From contig CM077645.1 in NCBI GenBank assembly GCA_039707465.1, positions 144,453,503-144,517,502 of the forward strand: 64,000 bases of DNA, read 5' to 3'. The DNA is from Rhabdophis nuchalis (lineage: Eukaryota > Chordata > Lepidosauria > Squamata > Natricidae). Below are positions 12,736-23,748 of this stretch, in pieces. The first letter of the stretch is position 1, and each line of letters starts with the position of its first letter. Under the pieces are notes generated by a model. That model did no database searches. It saw only the letters and a program-made list of their open reading frames with translations, and was not told the origin of the DNA. A program made the translations under genes and the position numbers.

Positions 12736-13165
12736 AGGTCTGCCTCTAACGATAACCAAGAAAGAATCCACTCAACTCCCTTTTGAAAGAATTAAAAGTA
12801 CTTTTACTGGTTATGAAAAGATACCAGCGAGGTAAAGCAAGGTCTGAGACCCAAGCGGGCGAAATCATACATATCAATATATGTCCAACCTCCTTTCCCA
12901 AACAACCCCCACCCCATTGTCCAATACGCAATCCCCTTAGATGTCATGTGGGTTACATCTCCAGGAGCATCATCAGGATGGCATGCAAGACCATTGACCT
13001 TGACCACTGCACGGCCCCATCCAATGGTATGTGAAATAGATGGTGAGAACATACTCCCTTCTCCAAATCTCCCTCTTGCACCATACAGTCCCATTCCCAA
13101 TTACCAAAGCTCCTCCCTCCCCGTTTCAATGGCAGCCGAAGCAAGCAACAAAGCGGAGGCTGACA
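12732..13165 (-). mobile_element. Putative solo LTR of an endogenous retrovirus
   Basis: This 434-bp block begins TGTCAG and ends CTGACA, the TG...CA form of an LTR. The 5-bp flanks CTGTC and CTATC match at 4 of 5. On the minus strand there is an AGTAAA polyadenylation-like hexamer late in the block, followed by a short U5-like stretch. I see no primer-binding site, gag, pol or env nearby, so it would be a solo LTR left by recombination. The small open frames inside it, including 12946-13338, have no recognisable domain. The identification rests on end structure only; a long DNA element is the alternative. Confidence 0.5.
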
Positions 13166-13196
13166 CTATCTATCTATCATTTATTTATTTATCTTC
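13166..13196. repeat. (CTAT)n/(TTAT)n, right half of the split microsatellite
   Basis: CTAT units then TTAT units lie directly right of the putative LTR and mirror the CTGT tract on its left. Confidence 0.85.
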
Positions 13197-13354
13197 CTTC
13201 AAAGAAATGTATTGGATAATCTATAATGATCAATGGCTATGGAGTTCCTCAGTTCTGGGGCTAACTGTTGTCATAAGACAAGGACTACTTATATTGTCTA
13301 CATTGTGGATACAATTAATATTGAATATTGACCTTTAATTTTTGCTAATCTATT

Positions 13355-13790
13355 GATACAGGAGCACAATGGTTCTCGTGGTTAGGACGCTGGCATGGAG
13401 GTGAGCAAGTCTCACTCACGTTTGAGACCAGAGTGCTGCCTTGGGGAGGGATGAGCTCCCGTCCTTTGCTCCAGATTCTGCATAAAAGGAACATGAAAGG
13501 TGGGGGTCCCTTGAGCATCGGTGATGTCACTGTTTAATCCTTTTACCTGGAACAGTGGTGGTATTCTACCGGTTCGGACGGGTTCACCCAAACCGGTAGC
13601 GGAAATCACGGATGCTCCCCCCCCCCCCAGCTCTATGGCATCCCATTTAGGCCCTTTTTTTAGGCAAAGTGCATGCACCAAAATTGGAGCGCATGCGTGC
13701 ATGCTCACATTTGTGAACTGGTAGGGAAGGTAAGCGATTACCACCCTGACCTAGAAGCATCTTAGTGCTTCTGATATGAGTGCAATCTAT
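13355..13790 (+). mobile_element. Sauria-type SINE interrupted by a hAT-like element
   Basis: The tRNA-like head shows an A-box-like 'gtggttaggacgctggc' (13379-13395) and a B-box-like 'gtttgagacc' (13420-13429). The body 'ggtgatgtcactgtttaatc' matches the SINE at 23749-24075. A hAT-like insertion occupies 13553-13748, after which the SINE resumes with 'agaagcatcttagtgc'. It contains pol III promoter elements but is not a tRNA gene. Confidence 0.75.
13553..13748. mobile_element. hAT-like MITE inside the SINE
   Basis: Begins CAGTGGTGGTATTCTACCGG and ends GATTACCACCCTG. Flanks ACCTGGAA (13545-13552) and ACCTAGAA (13749-13756) match at 7 of 8. 196 bp and non-coding. Same family as the outer element at 55404-56012, including the shared 'tctatggcatcccatttagg' block. 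Confidence 0.87.
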
Positions 13791-13907
13791 TGATACAACT
13801 ACTGAGAGGAAACAAAATGCATATTATTTTTTAAAAAGTCCTCCCATTTTACCCAGCATTTGTACCTTTTGTAGCATAATAAATTATTTTTACAGTGTAG
13901 TAGAATG

Positions 13908-14282
13908 TACAGATAGTCCTTGACTTGCACCATTCATTTAGTGTCCATTCAAAGTTATAAGGGCACTGAAAAAAGGGATTTATGACTGCTTTTCATATTT
14001 ACAGCCACTGCAGTATTCCCATGGTTAGCTGATCAAAACACAGCTGCTCGGTAACTGGTTCATATTTATGATGGTTGCAATGTCCTGGGGTCACGTGATC
14101 ACCTTTTGCAACCTTCTGACAAGCAAAGTCAATGGGGGTCAGATGCACTTAACAACCTTGTTAGTAGCTTAATAACTGCAGTGATTCACTTAACAACTGT
14201 GACAAGAAAGGTCGCAAAATGGGGCAAAACTCACTTAACAATTGTCTCACTTAACAACAGAAATTTTGGGCCCAATTGGGGT
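13908..14282. mobile_element. TA-flanked inverted-repeat element, copy 3, right end lost
   Basis: Left end 'tacagatagtccttgact', with internal 'tatttatgatggttgcaa' and 'caaagtcaatgggg' blocks as in the other copies. The match stops after 'ttttgggcccaattggggtt', so the right inverted repeat is missing or diverged. Confidence 0.8.
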
Positions 14283-14473
14283 TGTTGGTGTGAGAGTGGT
14301 TGCATGTGTGACTCTGTTATGTTTTCCTGCCAAATAGGAATTACAATATTGGTACTTGAAATAGCTGCAATGCTATAAAAATGCAGTTGAATCAGCACTG
14401 GATACTTACCATGCAGATGACTAGCTAACAAAATAATTAATAGTAGCCCTGTGGAACGTAGGCATCTGTGGAA

Positions 14474-14804
14474 CAGTGGTGGGATGACCGTTACGCCCCG
14501 GTATGGGCGTACTGGTGCCTGCTGGGAGTACCAGGTACTGTTCCGTTATGGTGTTCCGGAGGGTCCACCCGCTATCCTTACCTGAGCTGTTCGGAGCTTC
14601 CACGCATGGAGCGTACGCCACCTGCACAACGCTCCGGCGAGCAGCTGGAGTGTCATGGAGGCATCGTGGAGAATCACGGGCGGTAGGTATGCATGCACGT
14701 ATGGTGGACGTACAGTGGACGTATGGTGGACGTACAGTTCATATGGTGGACGCCTGGCCCCATTGCACCGTACCGGATGCAACAGGATGCAGAACCTACC
14801 AGTG
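14474..14804. mobile_element. hAT-like element with internal tandem repeat
   Basis: Starts CAGTGGTGGGATGACC and ends AACCTACCAGTG. It is flanked by a perfect 8-bp duplication CTGTGGAA (14466-14473 and 14805-14812). 331 bp and unusually GC-rich for the region. At 14697-14755 a unit of about 12 bp, ATGGTGGACGTA, recurs with CAGT spacers. Overlapping open frames in several phases reflect the composition and are not called. Confidence 0.82.
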
Positions 14805-14824
14805 CTGTGGAATCATGGCAATAT

Positions 14825-14926
14825 CAAAATGATGAAACCAATTTCATTGTAATTTTTACAATGACAATAAAGATTATTATTGTTGTTGTTGTTGTTGTTA
14901 TTATTGTTATTGTTATTATTGTTATG
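14825..14926 (+). mobile_element. LINE-type 3' tail with (TTR)n microsatellite
   Basis: 'ttgtaatttttacaatgaca' followed by AATAAAG resembles the stem-plus-AATAAA tail of several vertebrate LINEs. It runs into ATT/GTT trinucleotides (14875-14926). The family cannot be assigned from the tail alone. Confidence 0.5.
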
Positions 14927-15420
14927 AAATGTGCAGCCTTAATGTCACAGTGCAAGTTTCATCCTTTCTTATCTGCCTCATAAAGTTGCAGGACAAAATA
15001 TGAAGAGTTTGGTTGTGATGTCACAATGTGCATATCTTCATCTGTTTGATTGTAACAATCACGGATATTCTATCCCCCTCCCCTTTCCCATTTAAATAGC
15101 TTATCAAGTAGTTACACTACACTAAATTAGCACGTAATAATTTATCATCATTTCATCCATAACAAATTCCTAGTCAGAGACAGGTTCAATGGCCCTTAAG
15201 GATTATGGCCTGACAGGTCTTCTTGTTTCAGTTCTTTTATTCTGTGAGCTTTCTGATGCCATATTTTCCTCTGAGATACCCACTGAGAGAATTTTAGATT
15301 CTATTTAGCCTACTGGTCACTAGTTATCAATCTCTAAGTATTTAAGCTGCTCTGGGATAAGAAGCTAAGTGCTCTCATGGATTAGTAAGTGGTTAAAATA
15401 TAGGAAACAAGGGTAGTAAT
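14927..15420. other. Unassigned sequence
   Basis: No gene or repeat family recognised. Confidence 0.5.
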
Positions 15421-15428
15421 ATATAGGC

Positions 15429-15682
15429 CAGTGATGGTGAACCTTTTTGGCACCAAGTGCCCAAACTGGAATGTACAGGTGTGCATGCGCGCACGCCGGT
15501 GCACCAGAAACCCGAACACCAGCTGGTCTTCGGGTTTCTGGCACACACATGCCGGAGCTGCAACCCGAAGACCAGGTGGCCTGCGCGTGCCGGAAACCAG
15601 AACAGCAGCGACAGCATGCATGCCCACAGAGAGGGCTCCGCATGCCACCTGTGGCACACATGCCATAGGTTCACCATCACAA
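15429..15682. mobile_element. hAT-like element, perfect 8-bp TSD
   Basis: Begins CAGTGATGGTGAACCTTTTT and ends 'ataggttcaccatcac' plus two changed bases. The perfect duplication ATATAGGC lies at 15421-15428 and 15683-15690. Same terminal family as 5602-5975 but with a different GC-rich interior. Open frames on both strands are a composition effect. Confidence 0.9.
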
Positions 15683-15690
15683 ATATAGGC

Positions 15691-16027
15691 AATGCACTGG
15701 TAAGATATGCAAAGTCAGATCCTTCAAGGATGAGTTTTAGGATAAATATGAATACATGTACAATACTTGCAGTTACTGTAAATCTGCTATGTTTATTCAG
15801 GGTGATATCACCAATAAGGGAATGTGAAAAGCTTCAAAGGATCTCTATGAATTGCCTGACTGGGCTGCAACTGCTTTCCAAAACAATATCAAAGGAAAAT
15901 TCTATGTTTGGCATCATTAGGAAGGAAACTGAAAATAAACCTACAGATATAATTATCTCTTTATGTTATCCAGGGTAAAATCACAGAACTATTGTGTCCA
16001 ATTTTAGACACTGCACCTTGCAAAGAA
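15691..16027. other. Unassigned sequence
   Basis: No gene or repeat family recognised. Confidence 0.5.
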
Positions 16028-16397
16028 TACAGTCCTCAGCTTATGAAAACAGAATTTCTGTTGCTAAGGAAGCCAGCTATTAAGTGAGTTGCATTCAGGC
16101 GTACAAGCTTTTTTTTGGCTGCGGTTGTTAAGCAAATCACTGAAGTTGTTAAGAGAATCATGCAGTCTTTAAGCAAATTTAACTTTTTCCATTGATTATG
16201 GCTTGTTGGAAACCAGCTGGGAAGGTCGTGAATGGTGATCATATGACCCTGTCATGCTTCAACCACCATAAATACATGAAAGTTTCCATGGGCCTAAATT
16301 TGATCATGATGCTGCAAAAGTGCAGGTCACTTTTTCATTGCTGTTGTAACTATGAACAGTTGCTACAGGCATGGTTATAAGTCAAGGGCTCCCTGTA
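16028..16397. mobile_element. TA-flanked inverted-repeat element, copy 4 (opposite orientation)
   Basis: Left end 'tacagtcctcagctta', right end 'taagtcaagggctccctgta'. The interior order is reversed relative to copies 1-3 ('ttgattatggcttgttgga' before 'ccataaatacatga'). Diverged and non-coding. Confidence 0.8.
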
Positions 16398-16663
16398 TCA
16401 CCAAGCTAGAAATTGTTCAAAATGGCCACTCAGAATTATTAGGGATTTGGGCTGAGTAACTCCCTTGCAAGGAAAGACCATAGCAGCTGGGGACTTTAGG
16501 TTGGAATAAAGGGAGGGTAGGAAAGATATGACCGGAATACATGAAATTATACACAGATAACACAAGCAGGAAGTTCTTTCCCCTCCTGCAAAGTGCCAGA
16601 ATACAGGGCCATCCAGTGAAGCTAAAGCTTGGAAATTGGGAGTAAAGACAAAACCATAAGTAG

Positions 16664-17041
16664 TATAGATAGTCCTAGACTTAGGACCACAATTGAGCCC
16701 AACATTTCTGTTCTTAAGCGAGAGTTATGTGAGCTTTGCCCCATTTCCCATCCTTTCTTGTCACAGTTGTTAAGTGAATCACTGCAGTTGATAAAGTTAG
16801 TAACCCAGTTGTTAGGTGAATCTGGCTTCTCCATTGACTTTGCTTGTCAGAAGGTGAGCTTGGGGCACAACAATAGTCATAAATATCGACCAGTTGCCAA
16901 GCATCTGAAGTTTGATCACATGACCATGTGCAAAGGTTGTAGCTGTGAAAAATGGTCAGAAGTTATCACAGTTATCTATCAGTGCCGTAGTAACTTTGAA
17001 CTGTCACTAAACAAATTGTTGTAAGTCAAAGACTATCTGTA
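16664..17041. mobile_element. TA-flanked inverted-repeat element, copy 5
   Basis: Left end 'tatagatagtcctagactta', right end 'taagtcaaagactatctgta'. Same orientation as copy 4, with 'ccattgactttgcttgtcag' and 'gatcacatgaccatg' landmarks. Only about 270 bp separates it from copy 4. Confidence 0.85.
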
Positions 17042-18559
17042 TGCGTAATATTGGCTTTGGAAGCAAAAGTGGACATTGTATAGTGCAAAATGCAAAACTA
17101 TGTGAACTCTTGTCCATCTTTCCATGTTCTCATCTTCAAGGCATTTTTTAAAGGATTATTTTTACTTTGGCCTGTGCTAGTGACTGTGAGAAGTTTCCTG
17201 ATCACAGGTTGAAAACATTTTTATATTATGGTTAAAATATTTTGTTAAGTTGTGTCATAGGCCACCAAGGATGTCTGAGATCAAACACAAGAATGGCACA
17301 TAAATATTTTAAACCAAACAATGTTCAGTAGGACTCCAATTTTCTGGAATAATTTAGTATAAAAAATATAGTATATTTCCCATGTGTTTCACATATGTAG
17401 ATGAACAAGCCTTGTAGTAGTTCTGTGAAGGCAGCCAAATCTTTCCCCTAGTATTATTGGTGCAGGCATTAGGGAACTTTCTCAAAGGGAACACTGTGAT
17501 TAGGAAAACAAAACATATTTGATATATACTGTATATAAAAAGATTCAAATAAAACAAAATATAAGTTAATTTTCAGCATAATGTGTGCATTGGTATAGAC
17601 AGATTTGTAGGAATGAGAAGCAAACACAACTGGAAGGATATACTATAGTGTCTTGTTAGAGGGGAAGTTCATTCCCACAAGAATAGGAGTGAGACAACAG
17701 TTTATTGGACCCACATGTGGTTTAGCTACTTAAAATGCTATATTATGAAGGGAGGAAGTGCCATTGTTAACAATATTCCATCCAATCAGCTGGACTCAAT
17801 AAAAGAAATTAAAGCAAAATCCTAACCTAAGCAATGCTTTTTAATTGAATCAAATCTTTACACATGAAAAGAATTCTGGCCAACTCGTTCATGATGCAGC
17901 CAGAGAATTCTAAGGTCATTCAATTAATCCAACAAAGTTGGTACTTTCCTAGACACTATAGATCTAAGTACAAGGGGTTTCCCCCCCTATCCAACAGTTT
18001 AAATAATTGATATGAGGCACAAACTACCCTAAAACCTGGTCATTTGCCTGGTTTATTTGTTTGCTCACAACAAATATGTTGTGTTTTCCTAGTCAGAGAG
18101 TTCCCTTTGAGAAAGTTCCCGAATGACATATGTAGTCATGTGTTAATACAATTTATCCATATGGATTATCTTGTTCACTTCATAACTACAAAGCGATAGC
18201 TAGGTTTCTTTTAATATGGGATATCATTTTCTAGGTATGTTGCAGTTATAAAGGCAATTCTTATTTGGTTCCATGTGTCTATATCAGAACAATCCTAGAT
18301 ACTATATTTGTTTAAGAATAGCAAATTTCTAGATAATTACATTTTTTTTATGAGATAGAGAAAAGAAGAAACACTAGTAGAGTAACATAACAAATTATAT
18401 TCATCCACTTCAAGAAACAAGTACTTTCTCAAAGTCTTGGATGTATTCCAAGAACTATTTCAAAAGATATCTCTAATTGTAATTTTAAATGTGAAAGAAT
18501 GGGGAAATTATTAAATATGGGGAAAAGTAACTGCATTAGGACACTCCAAGGAAATGAAA
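17042..18559. other. Unassigned sequence
   Basis: About 1.5 kb of AT-rich DNA with no repeat end, exon or RNA gene recognised. Confidence 0.5.
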
Positions 18560-18895
18560 ATTGGACTTTGAAGAAGCAGGATTAAATATTGACACTTTTG
18601 AACTGTGAGGTTGGAGAAGGCTCTTGAGAATAACAATGGACAGTCAAAAGCAAACAAACAAACAAATCATTCCAGACTTCTAATTTAAGGTACAAATTAC
18701 CAGATTCAAATTATTATACTTTGGACACATTATGCAAAGACCAAACTCTCTGGAGAAGTTTATAATGCTGGGAAAGGTGGAAGGAGAAGATGACCAGCAG
18801 CAAAGTGGATGGACTCTGTTATAACGGCAATGGGTGTACCATTGGAAGTTGTAAGGGGCCTGATTGAAGAAAGTCATCCTAGGGAAGCTCCTTTT
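18560..18895 (+). pseudogene. BovB/RTE LINE ORF2 C-terminal remnant
   Basis: In shifting frames it encodes the RTE/BovB C-terminal order: a 'DTFEL'-type start near 18590, a 'WRRLL'-like block, 'TRFKLLYFGHIMQRPNSLEK'-like text (18712-18760), 'MLGKVEGEDDQQQSGWTL' (18764-18818) and 'TAMGVPLEVV' near 18826. Premature stops and a frameshift make it non-functional. It is the uninterrupted homologue of 9255-10300. Confidence 0.83.
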
Positions 18896-19267
18896 AGATG
18901 GTTACTAAGAATTGATATTCGTTTGATAGTACAAAATCAATCAAAATCCTATTAACAATATTTCCCTAATCCAATTAATTACAAATTAAATCTAATTATT
19001 AGGGGGGAATCTCTCTCCTGGCCATATCTACTGGGAGTATGCGCCTAGCCACCCAAAGACCAAATGAAAGTCTAATTTTCTCTATAAAACAAATAACTGA
19101 CTAGGAAGAAGAAAACAGAGATGGTTATAAATCATAGAATATTTACCAGATCAGAATCTTTGTCAATCGAACCCAATGTTTGTCTACCATGGCTTTCTGG
19201 AGTCTCAGGGACTTGGTCATTTATCTGCCTTTTTAAGGAGGGAAAAAGAGAATTGGTTTTTGGTCCT
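18896..19267. other. Unassigned sequence
   Basis: No gene or repeat family recognised. Confidence 0.5.
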
Positions 19268-19615
19268 TAAGGTAAAGGTAAAGGTTCTCCTCGGACATAT
19301 GTGCTAGTCATTACTGACACTAGGGGGCAGTGCTCATCTCTGTTTCAAAACCGAAGAACCAGTACTGTTCAAAGACGTCTCTGTGGTCATGTGGTCGGCA
19401 TGACTAAATGTCGAAGGTGCACGGAATGCTGTTACCTTCCCACCAAAGGTGGTTCCTATTTTTCTACTTGCATTTTTTACATGCTTTCAAACTGCTAGGT
19501 TGGCAGAAGCTGGGACAAGTAATGGGAGCTAACTCCGTTACAAGGCGCTAGGGATCCAAACTGCAGACCTTTCTGATTGAAAAACTCAGCATTTTAGCCA
19601 CTGAGCCACCACATC
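19268..19615 (-). mobile_element. Sauria SINE, near full length
   Basis: On the minus strand the head starts 'ggtggctcagtggctaaaat' (A box), has a B-box-like segment (the complement of 'gggatccaaactgc', 19551-19564), then a 3' part ending in 'agaacctttacctttacctt' (19268-19287 complement). A tail of ACCTTT repeats is the published hallmark of Sauria SINEs, whose 3' end resembles BovB LINEs. It is the best reference copy in this window. Confidence 0.88.
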
Positions 19616-19904
19616 CTTATTTTGTTCCTTAGAAGATGCCAAATTCAGCCATAATATCTTGGGTTTTTTTTTAAACAAGTAATAAATAATGGGAAAATGC
19701 ATGGTAGATTTGACAATTAGGAAAAAAAATAAACATAATCACAGATATGTCACTCTCAAAATCTTTCATTAACAAATTATAAATGTATTTGAATTTCAAA
19801 TCCCCCCCTCCAAAATGTCACATCATTCTTGATCCCTCCTCCCCCCGCTGTGCTGACCACATCCTAATTTGTGCATATTTGTTGAAAAACCTCTACATCC
19901 ATCT

Positions 19905-19985
19905 TATAATGTTTTATTTATTTTTATTTATCAAATTTATATCCCGCACCTATCTCCGGATTGGACTCAGGGCGGCGCACAGGAA
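19905..19985 (-). mobile_element. L2-like LINE 3' terminus
   Basis: 'tttatttatcaaatttatatcccgc' through 'gggcggcgcacagg' is the complement of the 3' end also seen at 5165-5240 and 62692-62755. Only the last 80 bases are present. Confidence 0.7.
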
Positions 19986-20666
19986 AAATATATAATGTTT
20001 ATTTATATATTTTTCCTACAGATAACATTTTCATAGGGTAATCACCCTATTGATGTAACGGAGATAGGTTTTTAATGTCTAGCAAAAAAGGTTTTGCGCT
20101 TTTACGGGAAATAAAAAGAATTCAGTCAAGGTGTCAAAAAAGGTTTTAAATATCCTACTGATGTTTTTGCATAGTTATTGGATCTATTCAGTTCCTGTAC
20201 ACTGACAGTGTGAATGAAAGAGATTCATTGCTGAGCAAACAAGGCTGAAATTACAGGAACTGATCAGTGTGTTAAGACAGGATGGAATGAGAATACATAA
20301 GCTTTCTCTGCCTTTTGTCAATGTCACAGAGATGAATCTATTAGGAAGATGGGAGAAAACAAGAATAAGGGAGAGAGACCAAAATAGTACATTCATATTC
20401 TGCCTTAATTTAGATTCTACTGTTATGTTTTGTTAAACAGAACAGTGCTTAAAACTGTGATTTCTTTTACATTTATCCTAAGCCATCAATTCAGTTGCAA
20501 GCCTTAGGAATGAACATTCCATAGCACTTGTTCTTCTGGGACATGTATAATGAATGAGTGTGAATGTGGGATAGAGAATGAGCTCAGTGAGATAAGCCTC
20601 CATGTCAGTATATATGAATTTGCCTGACCATCTCTATGCATCAACAAACATCTGCAAACAATGTAG
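19986..20666. other. Unassigned sequence
   Basis: No gene or repeat family recognised. Confidence 0.5.
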
Positions 20667-20668
20667 TA

Positions 20669-20910
20669 CCGTGTTTTCCTGAAAATAAGACAGGGCCTTA
20701 TTTTTTTTTGAGCCCCGAAAGGAGCACTTGGCCTTATTTTCAGGGAGGTCTTATTATTTTTGAGGTGCAGGAGGCAGCAAGCGTGGTCACCTCATGGCTG
20801 CTGCTGTGTTGCAATATTTTTGAGGAGGGTTTATTTTCAGGGGAGGGCTTATTATAGAGCATGCGTTCAAAAGCCCGATTGGGGGAGGTCTTATTTTCAG
20901 GGAAACAGGG
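20669..20910. mobile_element. Tc1/mariner-like MITE, TA duplication
   Basis: Ends CCGTGTTTTCCTGAAAATAA and 'ttattttcagggaaacaggg' are inverted and flanked by TA on both sides (20667-20668, 20911-20912). The interior repeats the words 'ttattttcaggg' and 'gagggtttatttt'. No transposase. Same family as 47528-47778. Confidence 0.87.
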
Positions 20911-20912
20911 TA

Positions 20913-21733
20913 TGTACTGTTATGGTGTTTTGGGGGGGAGGGGTTCAGCATGCATCTATTCTGGAATAGAGAGAGAAGCCTTTTCCAACTCAAGGCCCTC
21001 CATAATTATATAACCCCCTCACTCCAAAAGTACAAATGGAGTAAAAACATGTGATGTGAGTCATAGGCCAATTCATCCAGATTGGGGAAGGATGAATTAA
21101 AGAGAAATTTTGAACATGGCCCAATCAAACATGAGATGGCCAGGTGAAGAGCAACAGACCAATTCAGTCACAAGTTCCACCGAAAAGTAAGATTAAATCA
21201 AATGTTCTCTATTACAAAGCACAGTTCCTAAGAAAATGGTCTTCTTTTGATCATCCAACCAACAGGCTTTCATTAATGAGAGTACAGTTGACAATGAATG
21301 GGATCTTTATACCTAGCCGCAGAGGGAAAGCTAGGACACAATTTGGTTACAAACCAGCCTTTGACGAAGACGCTAGTTATGCTATTAGGCTGTACTGAAT
21401 TGCCTTTTCTATTTTATTTTAGGCGGGCAGCTAATCAGGTTAAAATAATAGAAGACGAGAGCCTGCTTTGAGTAGAAACTGGAAATTAGATTTTACCTGA
21501 ACATTCAGTATTCTTTACTTGGCTTCATTTGTCAGTTTCTTTTAGCTAATCTAAACAAGCTTTTCCTGTTCCTTGTGTTGTGTATATAAAATAGAAAACT
21601 GTTTTTCAAGAAAGCATAGGTCATGGAAGGAAATATATAGAACTTTTGAGTTAATACACTTAAAAAAAAACACCTCGCAAATATGAAAAAAGGAATGTAT
21701 TTGACCTGTTTAAAAGAAAAGCAATAGCATTCA
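20913..21733. other. Unassigned sequence
   Basis: No gene or repeat family recognised. Confidence 0.5.
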
Positions 21734-21741
21734 GTATAGAG

Positions 21742-21924
21742 CAGGGGTGAAATTCAGCAGGTTCTGGAGAACCGGTAGCAGAAATTTTTAGCAGTTCAGA
21801 GAACTGGCAAATACCACCTCTGGCTGGCCTCAGAATGGGGTGGGAATGGAGATTTTGCAGTATCCTTCCCCTGCCATGCCCACCACAGAACCGGTAGTAA
21901 AAAAAACATTGAATTTCACCACTG
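21742..21924. mobile_element. hAT-like MITE
   Basis: Begins CAGGGGTGAAATTCAGC and ends TTGAATTTCACCACTG. Flanks GTATAGAG (21734-21741) and GTATAGAA (21925-21932) match at 7 of 8. 183 bp and non-coding. The fragment at 43505-43695 is a relative. Confidence 0.87.
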
Positions 21925-21932
21925 GTATAGAA

Positions 21933-22987
21933 TTCTCTATATTGAAATGAATTAAGGCAATAGTCCAACTTTTTCTTTATGCAAGGCCTATTGTAACTGG
22001 GCTACCAATTAAATCATTCCTAAATGATTGCAAAGAAATATAGAAAATTCCCTTTGTTATCAACTAGATGCTGCCCAGAGGTCTGCAATTCAGACACATT
22101 TTCACAGAAAATTAATGTTGAGTAAAATTTTGTGAGACCTTAAAATCTAATGAGATAATTGTGTCTTCTCCCTTGAAATCCTTGATATTTGAAACAAAAA
22201 ATCCAAATATAAAAATCCATAATTTCCCAAGATTTGGTACATATTAACACCCACACCCACTGCAGAAATAATTGCCAACAGATTTATATAGTACCAGTAG
22301 TTCCTAACTACAGACTGGGAACCACTGAATTAAATGGTTTATAATGATTCTAGGAAAACATTTGCAGTAATTAACTGGAGCTGCTGAGATGCTGCAGACA
22401 GAAAGTTTGCCCTTTGCCAGGTGCTTAAAGCCTGGAACAAGCAATATGAAAATATGTAGTAAACACGGGTCTATTCTGTGGTCTTGGCAAGAACCACATA
22501 CCGAAAAAATTATGACTCAGTCCTTCTGACCCCAATTATATACATTAGGTTTAGAGCTGATTTCATTTTGCCTTCTGATTTTAAACGTTTAACCAGCTCT
22601 AACTGATACTAATATTTTCCATGGCAACCATTAGGCCAATATTCTTTGGAAAGGAAGGAAGGAACTAAATAAATCCAGTAGTTACGTACTTGCAGTTAAA
22701 TAGCTCCAAGAACTGAAGCTTAAAGAACAGCATTAAGCATCATGACTATCAGGATAAATATGAACTTTGACAACACTATTATTTCTTGGCAATCCAAATC
22801 AAAGCATTCTAGCTGTACCTGAAGGTTCCTTGAACCTACTTTTGGATAACTGCACCGTGATGACAATATGATTCATGTAAACACTCAGGCCAAAACTATG
22901 ACTTTTAAGCACAGTGTAAAATGCAATTTCAGCGCATGTTTAGACCTGTGTTGGGGAAATCATAAAATGTATGACTTTGTAGGATAG
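21933..22987. other. Unassigned sequence
   Basis: About 1 kb without a recognised feature. Confidence 0.5.
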
Positions 22988-22995
22988 GTGTAATG

Positions 22996-23374
22996 CAGTG
23001 GTGGGTTTCTGTAGGCTCGCACCTACTCGCGAGAGCCGGTTGGTGAAATTTAGAGAACCGGTGAGAAGGGGTTCCACCGGCGTACCTGGAAGTAAATCTG
23101 GCCTGCCGCTGCCAGTGACCCAACGGGAAGGAAAGGAAAGGGAAGGAAGGAAGGAAGGAAGGAAGGAAGGAAGGAAGGAAGGAAGGAAGGAAGAAAGAAT
23201 TTATCATCACAATTGAGTCCAAAATTTTGGTTGCTAAGCAAGAGCGTTGTTAAATGAGTTTCACCACATTTTAAAAGGTGGCCACTCCCACCCTGTCACA
23301 TGACTGCCAAGCCACGCCCACAAAATAGGCCACATCTACAGAGTAGGTTCTAAAAATTTTGAAACCCACCCCTG
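22996..23374. mobile_element. hAT-like element carrying an (AAGG)n array
   Basis: Begins CAGTGGTGGGTTTCTGTAGG and ends TTTTGAAACCCACCCCTG. It has a perfect 8-bp duplication GTGTAATG (22988-22995, 23375-23382). An (AAGG)n tract fills 23140-23192. Bases 23206-23272 ('cacaattgagtccaaaattt' onward) resemble the end of the TACAGGTAGTCC family. Same element as 55612-56000. The FLPS-repeat frame on the minus strand is an artefact. Confidence 0.9.
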
Positions 23375-23382
23375 GTGTAATG

Positions 23383-23748
23383 ACAACAGAACAGTAAGAA
23401 TGAAATTGTTATATTTTATTTTGCAGTTACAAAGTTCTGAGTTTAGAAAGACAACTTTCTGTGATTCTTTTAAGGATTCCATTCCCAGTAAGGGATCATC
23501 CATCCATCCATCCAATTATCTTATTTAACTACTAGGTGCACCCGCCACGCGTTGCTGTGACCAAGTTTGGTTAAATGAAAAAGTTTCCCCTCAGAGACCC
23601 TCTCAGAGACCCCCTTCCTTCACTGCCTCGGTTTTTATTTATTTATTTCGAATTTCCCCTCCCTCTCCCACTGTGGGGCTTTCGCTCAGCAACTTTCCTA
23701 TATGGAAAGGCAAAGCCAGATTAGACATAGAGTTAACAGAAGACGTAA
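23383..23748. other. Unassigned; contains a GC-rich CACCCGCCACGCGTTGC motif
   Basis: Mostly unassigned. At 23531-23565 the text 'tgcacccgccacgcgttgct' stands out from its surroundings and looks like the start of an interspersed repeat that I cannot name. Confidence 0.4.

Noticed and set aside
12946..13338. A 130-codon ORF across the putative LTR
   Set aside because: It crosses the LTR boundary and a microsatellite and has no domain; chance frame.
19551..19614. A tRNA gene
   Set aside because: The A- and B-box-like segments belong to a SINE head; there is no foldable cloverleaf with an intact acceptor stem. The same applies to 13379-13429, 23764-23820, 36600-36676 and 45206-45261.
22929..23241. 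ORFs with FLPSFLPS repeats, and the similar ones at 55604-55873
   Set aside because: Translations of the (AAGG)n and (AAAG)n arrays inside the hAT-like family.
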